DNA of 47,091 nucleotides from positions 1-47,091 of IMG/VR virus record IMGVR_UViG_3300025131_000077; one strand, written 5' to 3'. The notes below the pieces were generated by a model, which saw nothing but the letters and a program-made list of their open reading frames with translations, was not told the DNA's origin and did no database searches. Positions 21,801 to 29,038 of the stretch are shown piece by piece; the stretch's first letter is position 1; each line of letters begins with the position of its first letter. The position numbers and the translations under genes are program-made. Source of the DNA: a virus.

Positions 21801-21909
21801 AACACATAGTGCAAAACTATTTGTTATGGATTGGACTAATATCAGAGGAACTACACCTCAAGAAGTTGGTAGTTCTAAACAAACTAATTGGAAGGTGACA
21901 ACAGTATGA
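15889..21909 (+). CDS. Giant tail-tip/adhesin protein with LamG-like domain (2006 aa)
   Basis: A beta-rich, very large tail protein directly after the tape measure, where distal-tail and receptor-binding proteins are encoded. Residues ~830-904 contain a phage fibre motif (ASSFPSSGTIIINPGTATEE then YVKYTGKSTNQLTGCVRGR). Two copies of a 'TDVSDNEI...TP...YYVSS/T' module occur at ~1054-1137 and ~1403-1487. Residues ~1767-1940 look like a concanavalin-A/LamG-like lectin domain (FVTSWQHLTEWTLAVHLTPS; KLYIDGVLEDVDTNTH; GTVEEVVLWEKAY). This suggests glycan binding on the host surface. The stop overlaps the next start (ATGA), giving tight coupling. The exact baseplate role is inferred from position. 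Confidence 0.7.
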   Translation: MVEVKRNRFYERYDMDTTGIVQLNALYKDTPVLTDSATFKLEGHASANRYVVSGVVSDSPNTGAGDVIGGHLRLYCSGTDLSKSAALPQISTYKISDNVSISEGGLGFSTSGANTNTPGNVDLYTSYIDTSIPYIQESFDGSDKTLGEIDFMAINAAGGVSISSKPYFDLSDAESDDAKGVVSNLFVGGHGSMFYGSTEDEEGANFLLYNFGQLAEGQTGFGQGVVIQQIDVKHRYSDIKEAEKEGRMLSKKALHKRTGKLFIKPQKKRKPQGLWKNSEDNRTEAAVYTAYPPYWRHSKIKSYIKYDHSMSMPEMGDTPVDPNPNNTIFNKFGGTIDSGTPWEQGGNQDSPYIMQSMELTKDKYDTGGQSLLMHEYWTFSTSTGNKISSDIYGVSGAVNNQYLMASMNAVPFPQPLDFALTSQYKDLNGTINVGSTNTQLIKPEINLTFSVAQLDSEPIFRLSPTNTPSTVASGSNSPYVVDYVSGSSQGGVSSANPVAMMNSGYSAPTAADRWQSFSYHTLKRSFTVTLANYEPQDGETMDDYIHRGMMDFYCERAPDGVTDTSSQTRKIIGGFTLRTRKVVSPTNTETPDANKVTAYPIITRPSHWIASGGQSAGYGWETDTYQKTYRGRPAWLHSGASGFQAKTFLNGGGKTKQPSGSLNNYEPCVDLSFDEWVNAKIVFDVNEKNMFSAATVGSSTDRTFNYYSTENTSNAALSTSPTTYWSKQSHARMCKVYFTKGTLTTSSDDETTSTDDAPSFYVYFPVREGSGSQTNANWSWMEKPEYWPNVLTLWCNNFRYFTDKEATYSASGSAGGWTAGTGFWGVGRNLSTTLDGAHTATVTAIDLASASSFPSSGTIIINPGTATEEYVKYTGKSTNQLTGCVRGRMGSSGVAHDSGVTVVGGAPPSTTTGIYDTGDDTPDGTSIYRDYYGLTGEYVPNPQDEDNDGDKDLGTGRQTKVYFDNIDFRNFNLEILNNSANQASFTIPATFNPITVTSPVSGGAAGAATRRTSEAANGGTNMTSSNTLYTRYGPTYVTMGFDSLWDLPIVASKTDCTTDVSDNEIDRTSIKGDLTPGTPLMVTAGIDTTTGISADTVYYVSSEAPTSNNAIKLSSTYDLAIAGVSLTLGGSDDDPITVQSPGFGAAAWLMFNGYNQKNFQDNLYNDGWTTQAFRSMTSDGSNATGRTNDSFVSYYGGQALNAGNTALTSTYKCPATIQGLDIDFTNAPTGDASEVDKIYFTTGTAGSGTLSTDGLSQKGTVYMSLSGNVDSWAKRENIFTSARIMAIPQFTEIGGEKTTDEIPRNAISVDNPSLFRPGDTTNGPHYVIYKSMTTGSDAEIVGSGAVSGKRSRYLSVKAVDGPFVEFNEDYDTENLVNVANLPYLWCSPVKHWVTMQLFPCNVNTSTSVVSTDVSDNEIVATAHGLAQGTPVSFSGLDNTTTPVDDTIYYVSATGLATNGFDITTHVTGAASGDVTFAGTDDTGVTMTVYHIGPYESGTRGGGKSYDNIAILNNLSGDKPALADTGSTWNEFEYYYNVGAVATGGRSATYGNPWSLDVTSGSNLELGIDYGVGAYNDESGEGGQVDIKTPYVGKFTDFNVNGLINTDSLMPNDNFKMVMNLKNPTVNQKVEFVNADYSSTDADILKPHFLWTYFDAVPLIDNFQVNPLFQLLPNAENPEPVNLYELTTQDLRALNFTWEEDADDVWYRMLMIDVSGATINNKYHKARMHVPFNEEPTTPTSAPTSYVYNYSTTGGPAVASGTITVGSDCRSPITGIQGYAIQTASSSTATNGVAVIPHTVTYTGSETFVTSWQHLTEWTLAVHLTPSANDRGHDAYFLANGTDIEAYILGSNGHIRFVLNGQVVESVSEVAYDGRTPTAMIVTYDANATDGRYLKLYIDGVLEDVDTNTHTVTSAYNTTIGAQDAPNKNSAYRGTVEEVVLWEKAYEIPDTAGSFAYKNALLADKNSDNNYLTHSAKLFVMDWTNIRGTTPQEVGSSKQTNWKVTTV

Positions 21910-24900
21910 GCTTAGTATGGAGTTCAGCCAGTCAAACAGCATTTACTGAGTATACTGCTACTGGTAACTTTAATGATGATGATGTGCGTGCAGTATATAT
22001 AGATTGGGGAGATGGTCAAGACCCTGATGGTAACTTTACACAAGACCTTAAATATGCTAATTATCAATGGGTTAAACTTACTGAGCCTAAAAAATCAATC
22101 GAAGTCAAACATACTTATACCTCTACTGGGACATTTAATCCTGTGGTAGCTACTGTTAATTCAAAAGGATTTGTTTCCCGTTATTATAGTGCTTCATCAT
22201 CAGGCTCTAGTTCGCCTTTACCTTATAGTGTAGACTCTACTGTAACAGGCGCTACTGTGGTTGATGGTCAATCTACAGGTGTATTACGTGTAGAAAATAA
22301 GACTGTAAATTCAGGTATAGATAATAGTATTTTTGAATGGGAAGGGCCTAAACCACTCTACCTTTTCATACCTCCCTTACTGACTGAAACAGAGCTGGGC
22401 TATTTCGAGCCTCTTAAGATAGATATAGAAGCTGAAGTTATAGACTCTGGTAGAGATAGGGGAAGTAGTGACTCAGTGATAGGAGGAAGCGCACGCTTAA
22501 CTACGCTTAATGTTGTAGTTAGTGGAAATACATTAACACAAGGTAGTGGATTTGTAGATATATTTGCTTCAGGAGCTAATGGTTCGGCTTTACTTACTGG
22601 AGCTACTTGCGCTAGAATATTAAAGGTAACTTATAAGAATCCTAAATATGTAGTAGCACAACAATCTGCTACTCAATATTATACTCAGAATGCTGCGTAT
22701 AATAAAATGAAAGTATTTGTTGGAGTTTTATCTAACGCCTTATCAGGTTCATTAGGTGCAGCTACTAATGCATATAGACCTATATGTTATGTATCGCCCG
22801 GTATGCCTGTTAAGAAAGCAGAAGATAATACTAGAAACGCAGTGTTAGACTTTACACAGAGTAGAGCTAAAGCTGCTAATGTAAATTTAAAAAATTATAG
22901 ATATGATGCAGGTAAGATGTGGTACGATTGGTGGAACACATGGAGTGTTACAGGAACAAACTTTTTAAGTGACAATACTAAAACTACTGACCAAACTAAA
23001 ACATTATCTTATACATATCAAGTAGGTCCTTTGGGTCTTAACTCTGCTGCGGATGCTGATGCACAAGCATTTAGTAATAGTGTGGCATGGAGAAAGGGGT
23101 CTGCTAAGAATGGTCAAATAGACCAATATTTAATAGACGATTACGGTCGTTTTGCTGACATTTATCACTATGCACGGGTTCAAGTAGAGCCTTCTTCAGC
23201 TACCAATGGAGTAGATACTGAAGTTAGTTCTATCATTGACAATAAGATTGACGTGTATAGAATTACTCCTTTCGTTTGGGCTCCCTCTGGTGGAGAATCA
23301 AACAATAGAACTTTCCCTACTGTATTAACTAATACCGATGGTGGTAATTTAAGTGCGAACTATACTACTGCTGCCTTTGCTAATTCATATGGAACTGGTT
23401 CTAATACTATAGTAAACATGGCTGGAATGAATACTTCTGGCTTCAAAGACTTCTTAGATAACAGTAGAGAAGCTAGTGAATATCTATTACTATTAATGCC
23501 TAAGAAAACAAATAATGTAATGTTTAATATAGATTCTTATGCTAATCATTTAATGTCAGTGGCTATGGAAGGTACACACCCTGATGGTGCTAAACCTGCT
23601 TGGAACATTGCTGGTGTATATTATTTGGCAGGAGAGAAGACAGGAACTGTTCATCAGAACTTCCAATGGAAACCTTTAGAATTCTTTGATGGGACAGCTT
23701 TAGAAAAACAATACAGAAATACAGGAAGTGCTGCTCAAGATGGTAGTGCTTATACTACTATTAAAGCTTCACTAGCTAAATCTGGTCCTTTAACTTTTGA
23801 TATGCCTTTAGATTGGACAGCTACTACCTTAAGTGGTATGACAGCAGGAACTTTCTCAAGAGTAGAAAGTAGTTTATCTTTAGGTGATTCTGATGTTGTA
23901 GAAGTTCAACTCACAGGAACTGTTAAAACAGCTAACACTCCAGTTTCTGGTTACGGTAAATCTTTTTCAATTACTGGCGCTAACATCAATACTGATATGG
24001 CAGCTGCTGGATTTACACGTGGTTCTCAAGTAGGTTCTTATAAGTATGTATTTATTCCTAAGGTAACTGATGAAGGTGGGGATGATATGAATAGAATGTA
24101 TTGGGTAGCTAGTGGTGCTGCTGATGCTTGGGATGAAGATGATACTATACATTGTCAATACGGAGATACAACTGACCTACCTGCTCTAACTAATGATTCT
24201 GTAATAACTGGTAGTTTAAGACGTATAAACGTTTATGATGCTATAGATGGTTATTCAAAGGTATACAATGTAGGAACTAGTGGTAGTGCAGCTGGTTTAG
24301 AATTAACTCCTGTAGGAGCAAATGAAAATCCTTCTACTAATTACTTTAATGTTATGGATAGTCCTGCAAGCTCTGGTTGTGGTTATGATATCAGTGGTGC
24401 ATGGAAGACTACTGAAATGTATGCTTTAAAGGTAGTTTTCTCTGGAACAACTGGTAGCTCAACAGATTTTACACCGGGCATATACCCAACAATTAATAAT
24501 ATATTTGATGGTAATAGGGGATATGGTGAAGTTATTAAGGAGATAGATGATTCAGGATATAACTTAAACTCTCTACCTGTTACTACTGATATATCTATTA
24601 CTCGTGCAGGAACTTATTATACTGCTATAACACGTAAAGGTAAAGTCTTTATACAACGCACTGGAACTCCTATGCAAACAATGACTCTCACAAGTATTGG
24701 TACAGGTGATGAGTCTAGTTCAAGTGCTTTCACTGCTGCATCAGGTTCTAGTTTGTATGGACAATTACATATGATGAGACGTTTACAAGCAGATGCTGTA
24801 GATGTTTATTGGGACGAACCTCAAAAGGATGGAACCTTTGTAAGATTCTTTGGAGTTATAACACAGGTTTCTGAAAGTCATGCTGCAACTGGTCCACGAA

Positions 24901-25022
24901 GTTTAGTGAGATATAATGCTTCTATGCAGATTAAAGGGGTTGCCCTTCTTGATGGTCATGGAATTTTAAGAACTGATATATTCCCACTTGGAGGACTAAT
25001 AGATGAACGCGATTACACCTAA
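21906..25022 (+). CDS. Large tail protein with N-terminal PKD-like domain (1038 aa)
   Basis: The ATG at 21906 is chosen over an in-frame TTG at 21888 because it overlaps the upstream TGA (ATGA) and follows AAGGTGA. The first ~95 residues read AVYIDWGDGQDPDGNFTQD and later KHTYTSTGTFNPVVATV, the WGDG...HTYxxxG pattern of PKD folds used in cell-surface adhesion. The rest is beta-rich and unrecognised. It is probably a tail-tip or baseplate component acting with the 2006-residue protein before it and the hub-like protein after it. Confidence 0.65.
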   Translation: MSLVWSSASQTAFTEYTATGNFNDDDVRAVYIDWGDGQDPDGNFTQDLKYANYQWVKLTEPKKSIEVKHTYTSTGTFNPVVATVNSKGFVSRYYSASSSGSSSPLPYSVDSTVTGATVVDGQSTGVLRVENKTVNSGIDNSIFEWEGPKPLYLFIPPLLTETELGYFEPLKIDIEAEVIDSGRDRGSSDSVIGGSARLTTLNVVVSGNTLTQGSGFVDIFASGANGSALLTGATCARILKVTYKNPKYVVAQQSATQYYTQNAAYNKMKVFVGVLSNALSGSLGAATNAYRPICYVSPGMPVKKAEDNTRNAVLDFTQSRAKAANVNLKNYRYDAGKMWYDWWNTWSVTGTNFLSDNTKTTDQTKTLSYTYQVGPLGLNSAADADAQAFSNSVAWRKGSAKNGQIDQYLIDDYGRFADIYHYARVQVEPSSATNGVDTEVSSIIDNKIDVYRITPFVWAPSGGESNNRTFPTVLTNTDGGNLSANYTTAAFANSYGTGSNTIVNMAGMNTSGFKDFLDNSREASEYLLLLMPKKTNNVMFNIDSYANHLMSVAMEGTHPDGAKPAWNIAGVYYLAGEKTGTVHQNFQWKPLEFFDGTALEKQYRNTGSAAQDGSAYTTIKASLAKSGPLTFDMPLDWTATTLSGMTAGTFSRVESSLSLGDSDVVEVQLTGTVKTANTPVSGYGKSFSITGANINTDMAAAGFTRGSQVGSYKYVFIPKVTDEGGDDMNRMYWVASGAADAWDEDDTIHCQYGDTTDLPALTNDSVITGSLRRINVYDAIDGYSKVYNVGTSGSAAGLELTPVGANENPSTNYFNVMDSPASSGCGYDISGAWKTTEMYALKVVFSGTTGSSTDFTPGIYPTINNIFDGNRGYGEVIKEIDDSGYNLNSLPVTTDISITRAGTYYTAITRKGKVFIQRTGTPMQTMTLTSIGTGDESSSSAFTAASGSSLYGQLHMMRRLQADAVDVYWDEPQKDGTFVRFFGVITQVSESHAATGPRSLVRYNASMQIKGVALLDGHGILRTDIFPLGGLIDERDYT

Positions 25023-26055
25023 GATTTTAATTGACGGGGTGGATACAGATTACCTCGACGGGAGTTATACACAGCCCGGCCAACTTGGTTCTGCATCTTT
25101 AACGTTTAGAATACCACAAATACAGGGTGGAACGCGCAAGTTATGGAACAAAGAGGTACTTTTATATTTAAATGAATTTGATAGTACTCCAATTTTAAGG
25201 GGTTGGATAAAAAGAACAAACCCTACGTTTAATGACGTAGAGATATATGTTGAAGATGCTTTTGGTTATATGATTAAGGGTGGTGAATCAGAGAAAGCTA
25301 AAGTAATTTTAACTGATACAGATAATATTGATGGACTTACTTTAGGCGCTGCTATTCCTAAACTTTTAAAATTAGCTAAATTAGAAAATAAATGTAAGAC
25401 AGATTTAATAGGCGACACTACGCCCACAGTTAATAGCGTATCAGAGCCTATAAGGGGAACTAAGGTAGTGCTTGATATAATCAAAGAGTTATTAAGCAAA
25501 GCTATAGATAATAGCCAAACATTGCCTAGACCTAATGTAGCAAGATTAATAGATGATGGTTCTAATACGCAACTCGTAATAGAGCCTGAGGCTAATATAG
25601 ATAGTGACCAAATAGTGCATACCTATACAGAGCGAGATAATATAGTAGAGCTTAATATAGTAAATAGAAAAGTGCCTACTGTGATAATAGTAAATGGGAA
25701 AGATGGAGTGTCAGGTAAGTTTACACATGATACTGCTCTAGAAGCTTATGATAGAAATTATTTAGAAGTAACTAATGACAATCTTGAATCCCCTCCCGAA
25801 TGTATAGACTTTGCTAAAAAATTATTTGAAGCTAATTTAAAAAATCAATATGAATATGGATTAAAAGTTAGTGATGGTTTTTATCTTAATGAAAATGATA
25901 TAGTTAGAATACAAACAGATAACCCCGAATATGGTGGTAACTATAAAGTGATAGGAAAATCTATATCTTTCTCTCCCGATTCTTTTGAATTTGGTTTATC
26001 ATTGAATAAAAAACCTCCAACTCTAGCTGAGTATTTATCTAGTAGAGATAACTAA
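25003..26055 (+). CDS. Baseplate/tail hub-like protein (350 aa)
   Basis: Sequence pattern and order suggest a gpD/XkdQ/gp27-type hub: an N-terminal beta domain (ILIDGVDTDYLDGSYTQPGQ), the middle segment ERDNIVELNIVNRKVPT and IVNGKDGVSGKFTHD, and a C-terminal part DGFYLNENDIVRIQTDNPEY then GGNYKVIGKSISFSPDSFEF, as in hub proteins that give a curved sheet around the tail tip. The ATG lies 20 bases inside the end of the previous gene. This is the last rightward gene. Its stop (26053-26055) overlaps the stop of the convergent leftward gene. Confidence 0.55.
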   Translation: MNAITPKILIDGVDTDYLDGSYTQPGQLGSASLTFRIPQIQGGTRKLWNKEVLLYLNEFDSTPILRGWIKRTNPTFNDVEIYVEDAFGYMIKGGESEKAKVILTDTDNIDGLTLGAAIPKLLKLAKLENKCKTDLIGDTTPTVNSVSEPIRGTKVVLDIIKELLSKAIDNSQTLPRPNVARLIDDGSNTQLVIEPEANIDSDQIVHTYTERDNIVELNIVNRKVPTVIIVNGKDGVSGKFTHDTALEAYDRNYLEVTNDNLESPPECIDFAKKLFEANLKNQYEYGLKVSDGFYLNENDIVRIQTDNPEYGGNYKVIGKSISFSPDSFEFGLSLNKKPPTLAEYLSSRDN

Positions 26056-26315
26056 TTACCTTTATTTCTTGGATTACCTGTAGCTCCATCACCGTAGAAT
26101 CCTGAACGTGCACTGGTTGGAGCATAGTCTCCTACATCTCCAATTCCACCAGCTGATTCTGTATTGGATGGGTTTATGGTTCTAAAAGTGATTGTACCTT
26201 CTGGCATTCGCTCTCCTTGTAATTTGATAACTGATAGTGCTCTACCTTCATCATCAAGTCCTGCGTCTCGGCCCATTTTACGACCATAGCCAGTAATATC
26301 TGTTGCGAAAGGCAT
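26052..26315 (-). CDS. Small hypothetical protein, 87 aa
   Basis: Unrecognised, Gly-rich and probably partly disordered: DAGLDDEGRALSVIKLQGER then a C-terminal tail rich in G, S, N and P. The ATG comes 2 bases after the stop of the 58-aa gene upstream (TAA-AT-ATG), so it is likely translated by coupling; no separate ribosome binding site is visible. It is the last gene of the leftward module and runs into the late-module end. Confidence 0.55.
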   Translation of the reverse strand: MPFATDITGYGRKMGRDAGLDDEGRALSVIKLQGERMPEGTITFRTINPSNTESAGGIGDVGDYAPTSARSGFYGDGATGNPRNKGN

Positions 26316-26317
26316 AT

Positions 26318-26494
26318 TTATGCGTCCACAATTAAGGCGTAACTATATCCGCCATTGGTTGCATCTTTATATACTTCTAACAAGCGTATAGTCTTGGTGT
26401 TAGTTATAGTCTCTAATTTAGTTTCTAATAGAGCTAGTAAGTCTGCCATCGACTGGGCGCTGTCGGTAAAATCATCTACTGCGTAATTTGCCAT
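26318..26494 (-). CDS. Small conserved-looking viral protein, 58 aa
   Basis: Reads MANYAVDDFTDSAQSMADLL, then ETKLETITNTKTIRLLEVYK, then a short beta end (YSYALIVDA). Proteins of this shape (a helix pair followed by 'T.KTIRL.E' and a strand) are common as small genes in marine tailed viruses; function unknown. A strong ribosome binding site TAAGGAG, which overlaps the reductase stop, lies 8 bases before the ATG. Confidence 0.65.
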   Translation of the reverse strand: MANYAVDDFTDSAQSMADLLALLETKLETITNTKTIRLLEVYKDATNGGYSYALIVDA

Positions 26495-26505
26495 ATTATT
26501 TCTCC

Positions 26506-28371
26506 TTAAATTTCACATTTGTCGCCAGCACAAGCATACTCACCTTTACCTTGAGTATTGTCCTGTTGCTCATAATGCGACAGTTGTGTATAGTTAATTA
26601 GGGGTAGGGTCTTTATAAGCCTTTCGTAGGAATGTACATCAATTTCTTCATATGGAGCGAGCTCATATTTACCACCATCATAAGGTAAAAATGATACCCC
26701 ATTAATAATATCCCAGTTCTGGTAAACCCAATTACCTACTTCAAACCATTCATCTTCCCTGACATACACAGTCATACTGGCGTTATGTTCACACCAGTTA
26801 TGTTGTAAGTTTTTATAATGTCTTAGTTGGTCTAAAGCTGTTACATCCTTTCTGGTTATACAACCTTCAGGAGATTTAACTGGGAATTCTAAAACCCATG
26901 TAGATGCATTCGTCTTTGTCTGTCCTACTTCAGGATTACATTTTATTCCTGCATCTTTTAATAAAGCAAATAATGGGTCACGGGCTGCAATTCTATAACG
27001 ACGAATATAGTATTGAGAATAGCGAGGATGTACTCCTGATGCAGAGTCCACAAGTTGACTGACAGTTCCTGATGGCTTCACACAAGTGGTCGCTGCTGGC
27101 ATTTTAGTTCCTAGTATTCCTGATGCCTTGCGAGAAATGCGCAAAACACGGCTTTTAAGGGCCTTTAACGCGTCCGAAGTGAGAACCGAGGGGTTATCCA
27201 TCTGACCGGTCAAACTAACGCCTAGAAGCGCTTCTACGTCACAATTCTTTTTCCACTCTTTTCTGAGGTAAGGAAAATAGGTGAACGAACTTTGTATAAC
27301 ACCAAGCCACGTAGCTGTCTCCACTTTGTCCAACAATGAATCTAAGTCATCATCTTCTCTAACTACTACTTCTGAAAGGTTACAGAATTCCATATCCCGC
27401 AACATTATTTCTCCACAGGGATTAGTTCCCTGAATAAGAGGAGCGTAACGTCTGGAAGGAGCTTTGTTTTGTGCGGCTTCTAAATTAAATATACCACGCT
27501 CTCCTGTTCCAGACAAAGCTAAAGCTGCCCATTCTTTTAAAAATTGAGCAGCGGAAGGCTTCTCCCTGAATATAGCACTGTTATTAGCCATAGCTCTTTT
27601 AATAGGGAAAGGCCATTCCTTTGCATGACGCATTTCTTTATCATCAAGGTCACTCAAAGAGATTTGTGAGCTGCGTCTAACTCCACCCACCACTACAATC
27701 TCAGCAATTTGATTACAGATATCGTGAGCCTCCAAAGTTGTGAGCTTTCGACCTTGCGCATTGTGCATGGTTTCACGAATGAAGTCATGCAGTTTAATTA
27801 GTGGTGATGGACCAGATGCTCTACCACCCATTGTTTTAAGGCGAGCTCCTTCTAATCTTATTCCACTATAATCAAAATAAATGTTTTGTCCATCATATAG
27901 ACTGTTCATAAGTGTTTTAACTGAATCTGCCCAACCATCTTTAGAATCATCTATAACTATTTTAGCTAAAGCTCTACCAGATTTTATTGCTGGTACTTCA
28001 GGTAATTTTTCCACTTCTTCTTTTTCTACAGAAAAACCAAAACCAGTTCCACACATGAGTATATAAAGACATTCAGCGAATGCCTCCACAGAGTTTATCT
28101 TAGCAAAGGAGCAGTTATAAATACAGGTATTGTCAGCCTTAGCTGCTGGACCTGCTGCCCATAAAAATCTCATTGAGGGCATTACGGAAAACTCTGTCAT
28201 ATATTTTCTTATCTTGTTAATTGTCTTTTCTGGAATCTCAGGTCTTTCTGAAATTACAAAACTAATAAATCTTTCTATTGTCTCAGGCCAATCTTCACGC
28301 CTGTCTTCTTCTTCAATCCATCGAGAATATGTTCTCTTATATATAAATTCTGCTACGTTATTTTTAAACAT
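26506..28371 (-). CDS. nrdJ: Class II (adenosylcobalamin-dependent) ribonucleotide reductase, 621 aa
   Basis: Makes deoxyribonucleotides for viral DNA synthesis, independent of oxygen. The monomeric RTPR-type pattern is clear. KRTYSRW is near the N-terminus. CIYNCSF (~84-90) carries the first redox Cys. NPCGEIMLRDMEFC has the thiyl Cys (~318) and Glu, with the partner Cys 11 residues on (~329). PSGTVSQLVDSASGVHPRYS is the phosphate loop. A C-terminal Cys pair C614/C619 (CAGDKCEI) re-reduces the active site. It is about 120 residues shorter than the Lactobacillus enzyme (739 aa), with a shorter region between the first and second cysteines, so allosteric control may be reduced. The ribosome binding site is AAAGGAG. 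It depends on host or environmental B12. Confidence 0.92.
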   Translation of the reverse strand: MFKNNVAEFIYKRTYSRWIEEEDRREDWPETIERFISFVISERPEIPEKTINKIRKYMTEFSVMPSMRFLWAAGPAAKADNTCIYNCSFAKINSVEAFAECLYILMCGTGFGFSVEKEEVEKLPEVPAIKSGRALAKIVIDDSKDGWADSVKTLMNSLYDGQNIYFDYSGIRLEGARLKTMGGRASGPSPLIKLHDFIRETMHNAQGRKLTTLEAHDICNQIAEIVVVGGVRRSSQISLSDLDDKEMRHAKEWPFPIKRAMANNSAIFREKPSAAQFLKEWAALALSGTGERGIFNLEAAQNKAPSRRYAPLIQGTNPCGEIMLRDMEFCNLSEVVVREDDDLDSLLDKVETATWLGVIQSSFTYFPYLRKEWKKNCDVEALLGVSLTGQMDNPSVLTSDALKALKSRVLRISRKASGILGTKMPAATTCVKPSGTVSQLVDSASGVHPRYSQYYIRRYRIAARDPLFALLKDAGIKCNPEVGQTKTNASTWVLEFPVKSPEGCITRKDVTALDQLRHYKNLQHNWCEHNASMTVYVREDEWFEVGNWVYQNWDIINGVSFLPYDGGKYELAPYEEIDVHSYERLIKTLPLINYTQLSHYEQQDNTQGKGEYACAGDKCEI

Positions 28372-28400
28372 TCTTTACCACTCCTTTTGCGGTTCATTAC

Positions 28401-28430
28401 TATAGGATAGGCTCCTATAAAAGCCTTTTT
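28401..28430 (-). promoter_or_regulatory. Promoter and operator-like inverted repeat upstream of the reductase
   Basis: On the minus strand AAAAAGGCTTTTATAG fits the window's BRE+TATA core about 45-50 bases before the reductase ATG (28371). The arms TATAGGA (28401-28407) and TCCTATA (28413-28419) form a perfect 7-bp inverted repeat with a 5-base spacer. The repeat overlaps the TATA box, as expected for a repressor site. It could instead only be an RNA hairpin in the leader. Confidence 0.45.
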
Positions 28431-28436
28431 CTAAAA

Positions 28437-28625
28437 TTATAAATTCGCTTCAATCCACGTTTTTCTTTCTGTCATTGCATTGATTGTGAATATGTATTCA
28501 TATGCTTTATTCTTATCTGCTTCAGTGCTTATACTTCCTGTATTTAATACTGAGTTTAGGTTAGTTGTTGCAGTAGATATTGTAGATTCTATATCACTTA
28601 ACAATTCTGCTTTAGTTATTGTCAT
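28437..28625 (-). CDS. Small hypothetical helical protein, 62 aa
   Basis: Unrecognised. Mostly helical and soluble: ITKAELLSDIESTISTATTN and KAYEYIFTINAMTERKTWIE. The ATG overlaps the stop of the 29-aa zinc mini-gene (ATGA), so translation is coupled. It lies just before the reductase promoter. Confidence 0.55.
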   Translation of the reverse strand: MTITKAELLSDIESTISTATTNLNSVLNTGSISTEADKNKAYEYIFTINAMTERKTWIEANL

Positions 28626-28711
28626 TTATAATCTCTTAATACTCTTTTGCCGCAAGTGCAATCCTCATCGGGACTACACTTACAGCGACTTAGAGAGGTT
28701 AAAACCCCCAT
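28622..28711 (-). CDS. Zinc-binding micro-protein, 29 aa
   Basis: Reads MGVLTSLSRCKCSPDEDCTC and GKRVLRDYK. Four cysteines in CxC...CxC spacing fit a single zinc knuckle. The ATG directly follows the stop of the 46-aa gene (TAG-ATG), and its stop overlaps the next ATG. Exact abutment on both sides argues that it is real despite its size. Confidence 0.5.
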   Translation of the reverse strand: MGVLTSLSRCKCSPDEDCTCGKRVLRDYK

Positions 28712-28852
28712 CTATTCGAGGGTTTCTACGATTTCGCCAGTTTTCTTATTGACTTTTCTCATAAGTCCACCGACCATACGCTCTTCAAATTCAGACTTTG
28801 TTGCTGCTGTTTTCTTTGAGGCAGCTTTTACTGATTTTTTTAATGCGCCCAT
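28712..28852 (-). CDS. Small basic protein, 46 aa
   Basis: Begins MGALKKSVKAASKKTAATKS and ends with VNKKTGEIVETLE. Lys/Ala-rich N-terminus, possibly nucleic-acid binding. The ribosome binding site AAGGAGAATT lies inside the end of the 59-aa gene upstream. Function unknown. Confidence 0.55.
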   Translation of the reverse strand: MGALKKSVKAASKKTAATKSEFEERMVGGLMRKVNKKTGEIVETLE

Positions 28853-28854
28853 AT

Positions 28855-29034
28855 TTAAATTCTCCTTATGGTTCCTTCATCCACATTTCGGATGAACTTC
28901 ATACCGAGTCTCTCGATAATTTCTTCACCTGCTTGAACAGCATGTTCTTCTACAGGTTCAACAGCTACTTCCTTCTTAGGTTGAGCAGCTGGTTTGTCGT
29001 CAACGACTTTTTTACTTGCTTCTTTCTTAGCCAT
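28855..29034 (-). CDS. Small protein with charged low-complexity N-terminus, 59 aa
   Basis: Starts MAKKEASKKVVDDKPAAQPK with a Lys/Ala/Pro/Glu-rich linker, then a folded-looking end EEIIERLGMKFIRNVDEGTI. It resembles small 'host-recruiting' peptides with a disordered arm, but I cannot assign a family. It is preceded by AAAAGGAAAAAG as a possible ribosome binding site and lies 4 bases after the 50-aa gene. Confidence 0.55.
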   Translation of the reverse strand: MAKKEASKKVVDDKPAAQPKKEVAVEPVEEHAVQAGEEIIERLGMKFIRNVDEGTIRRI

Positions 29035-29038
29035 GATA

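Noticed and set aside
28702-28725. AAACCC/GGGTTT hairpin as a terminator
   Set aside because: It falls across the junction of two coupled micro-genes, with only 6 pairs and a 12-base loop, so termination there is unlikely.
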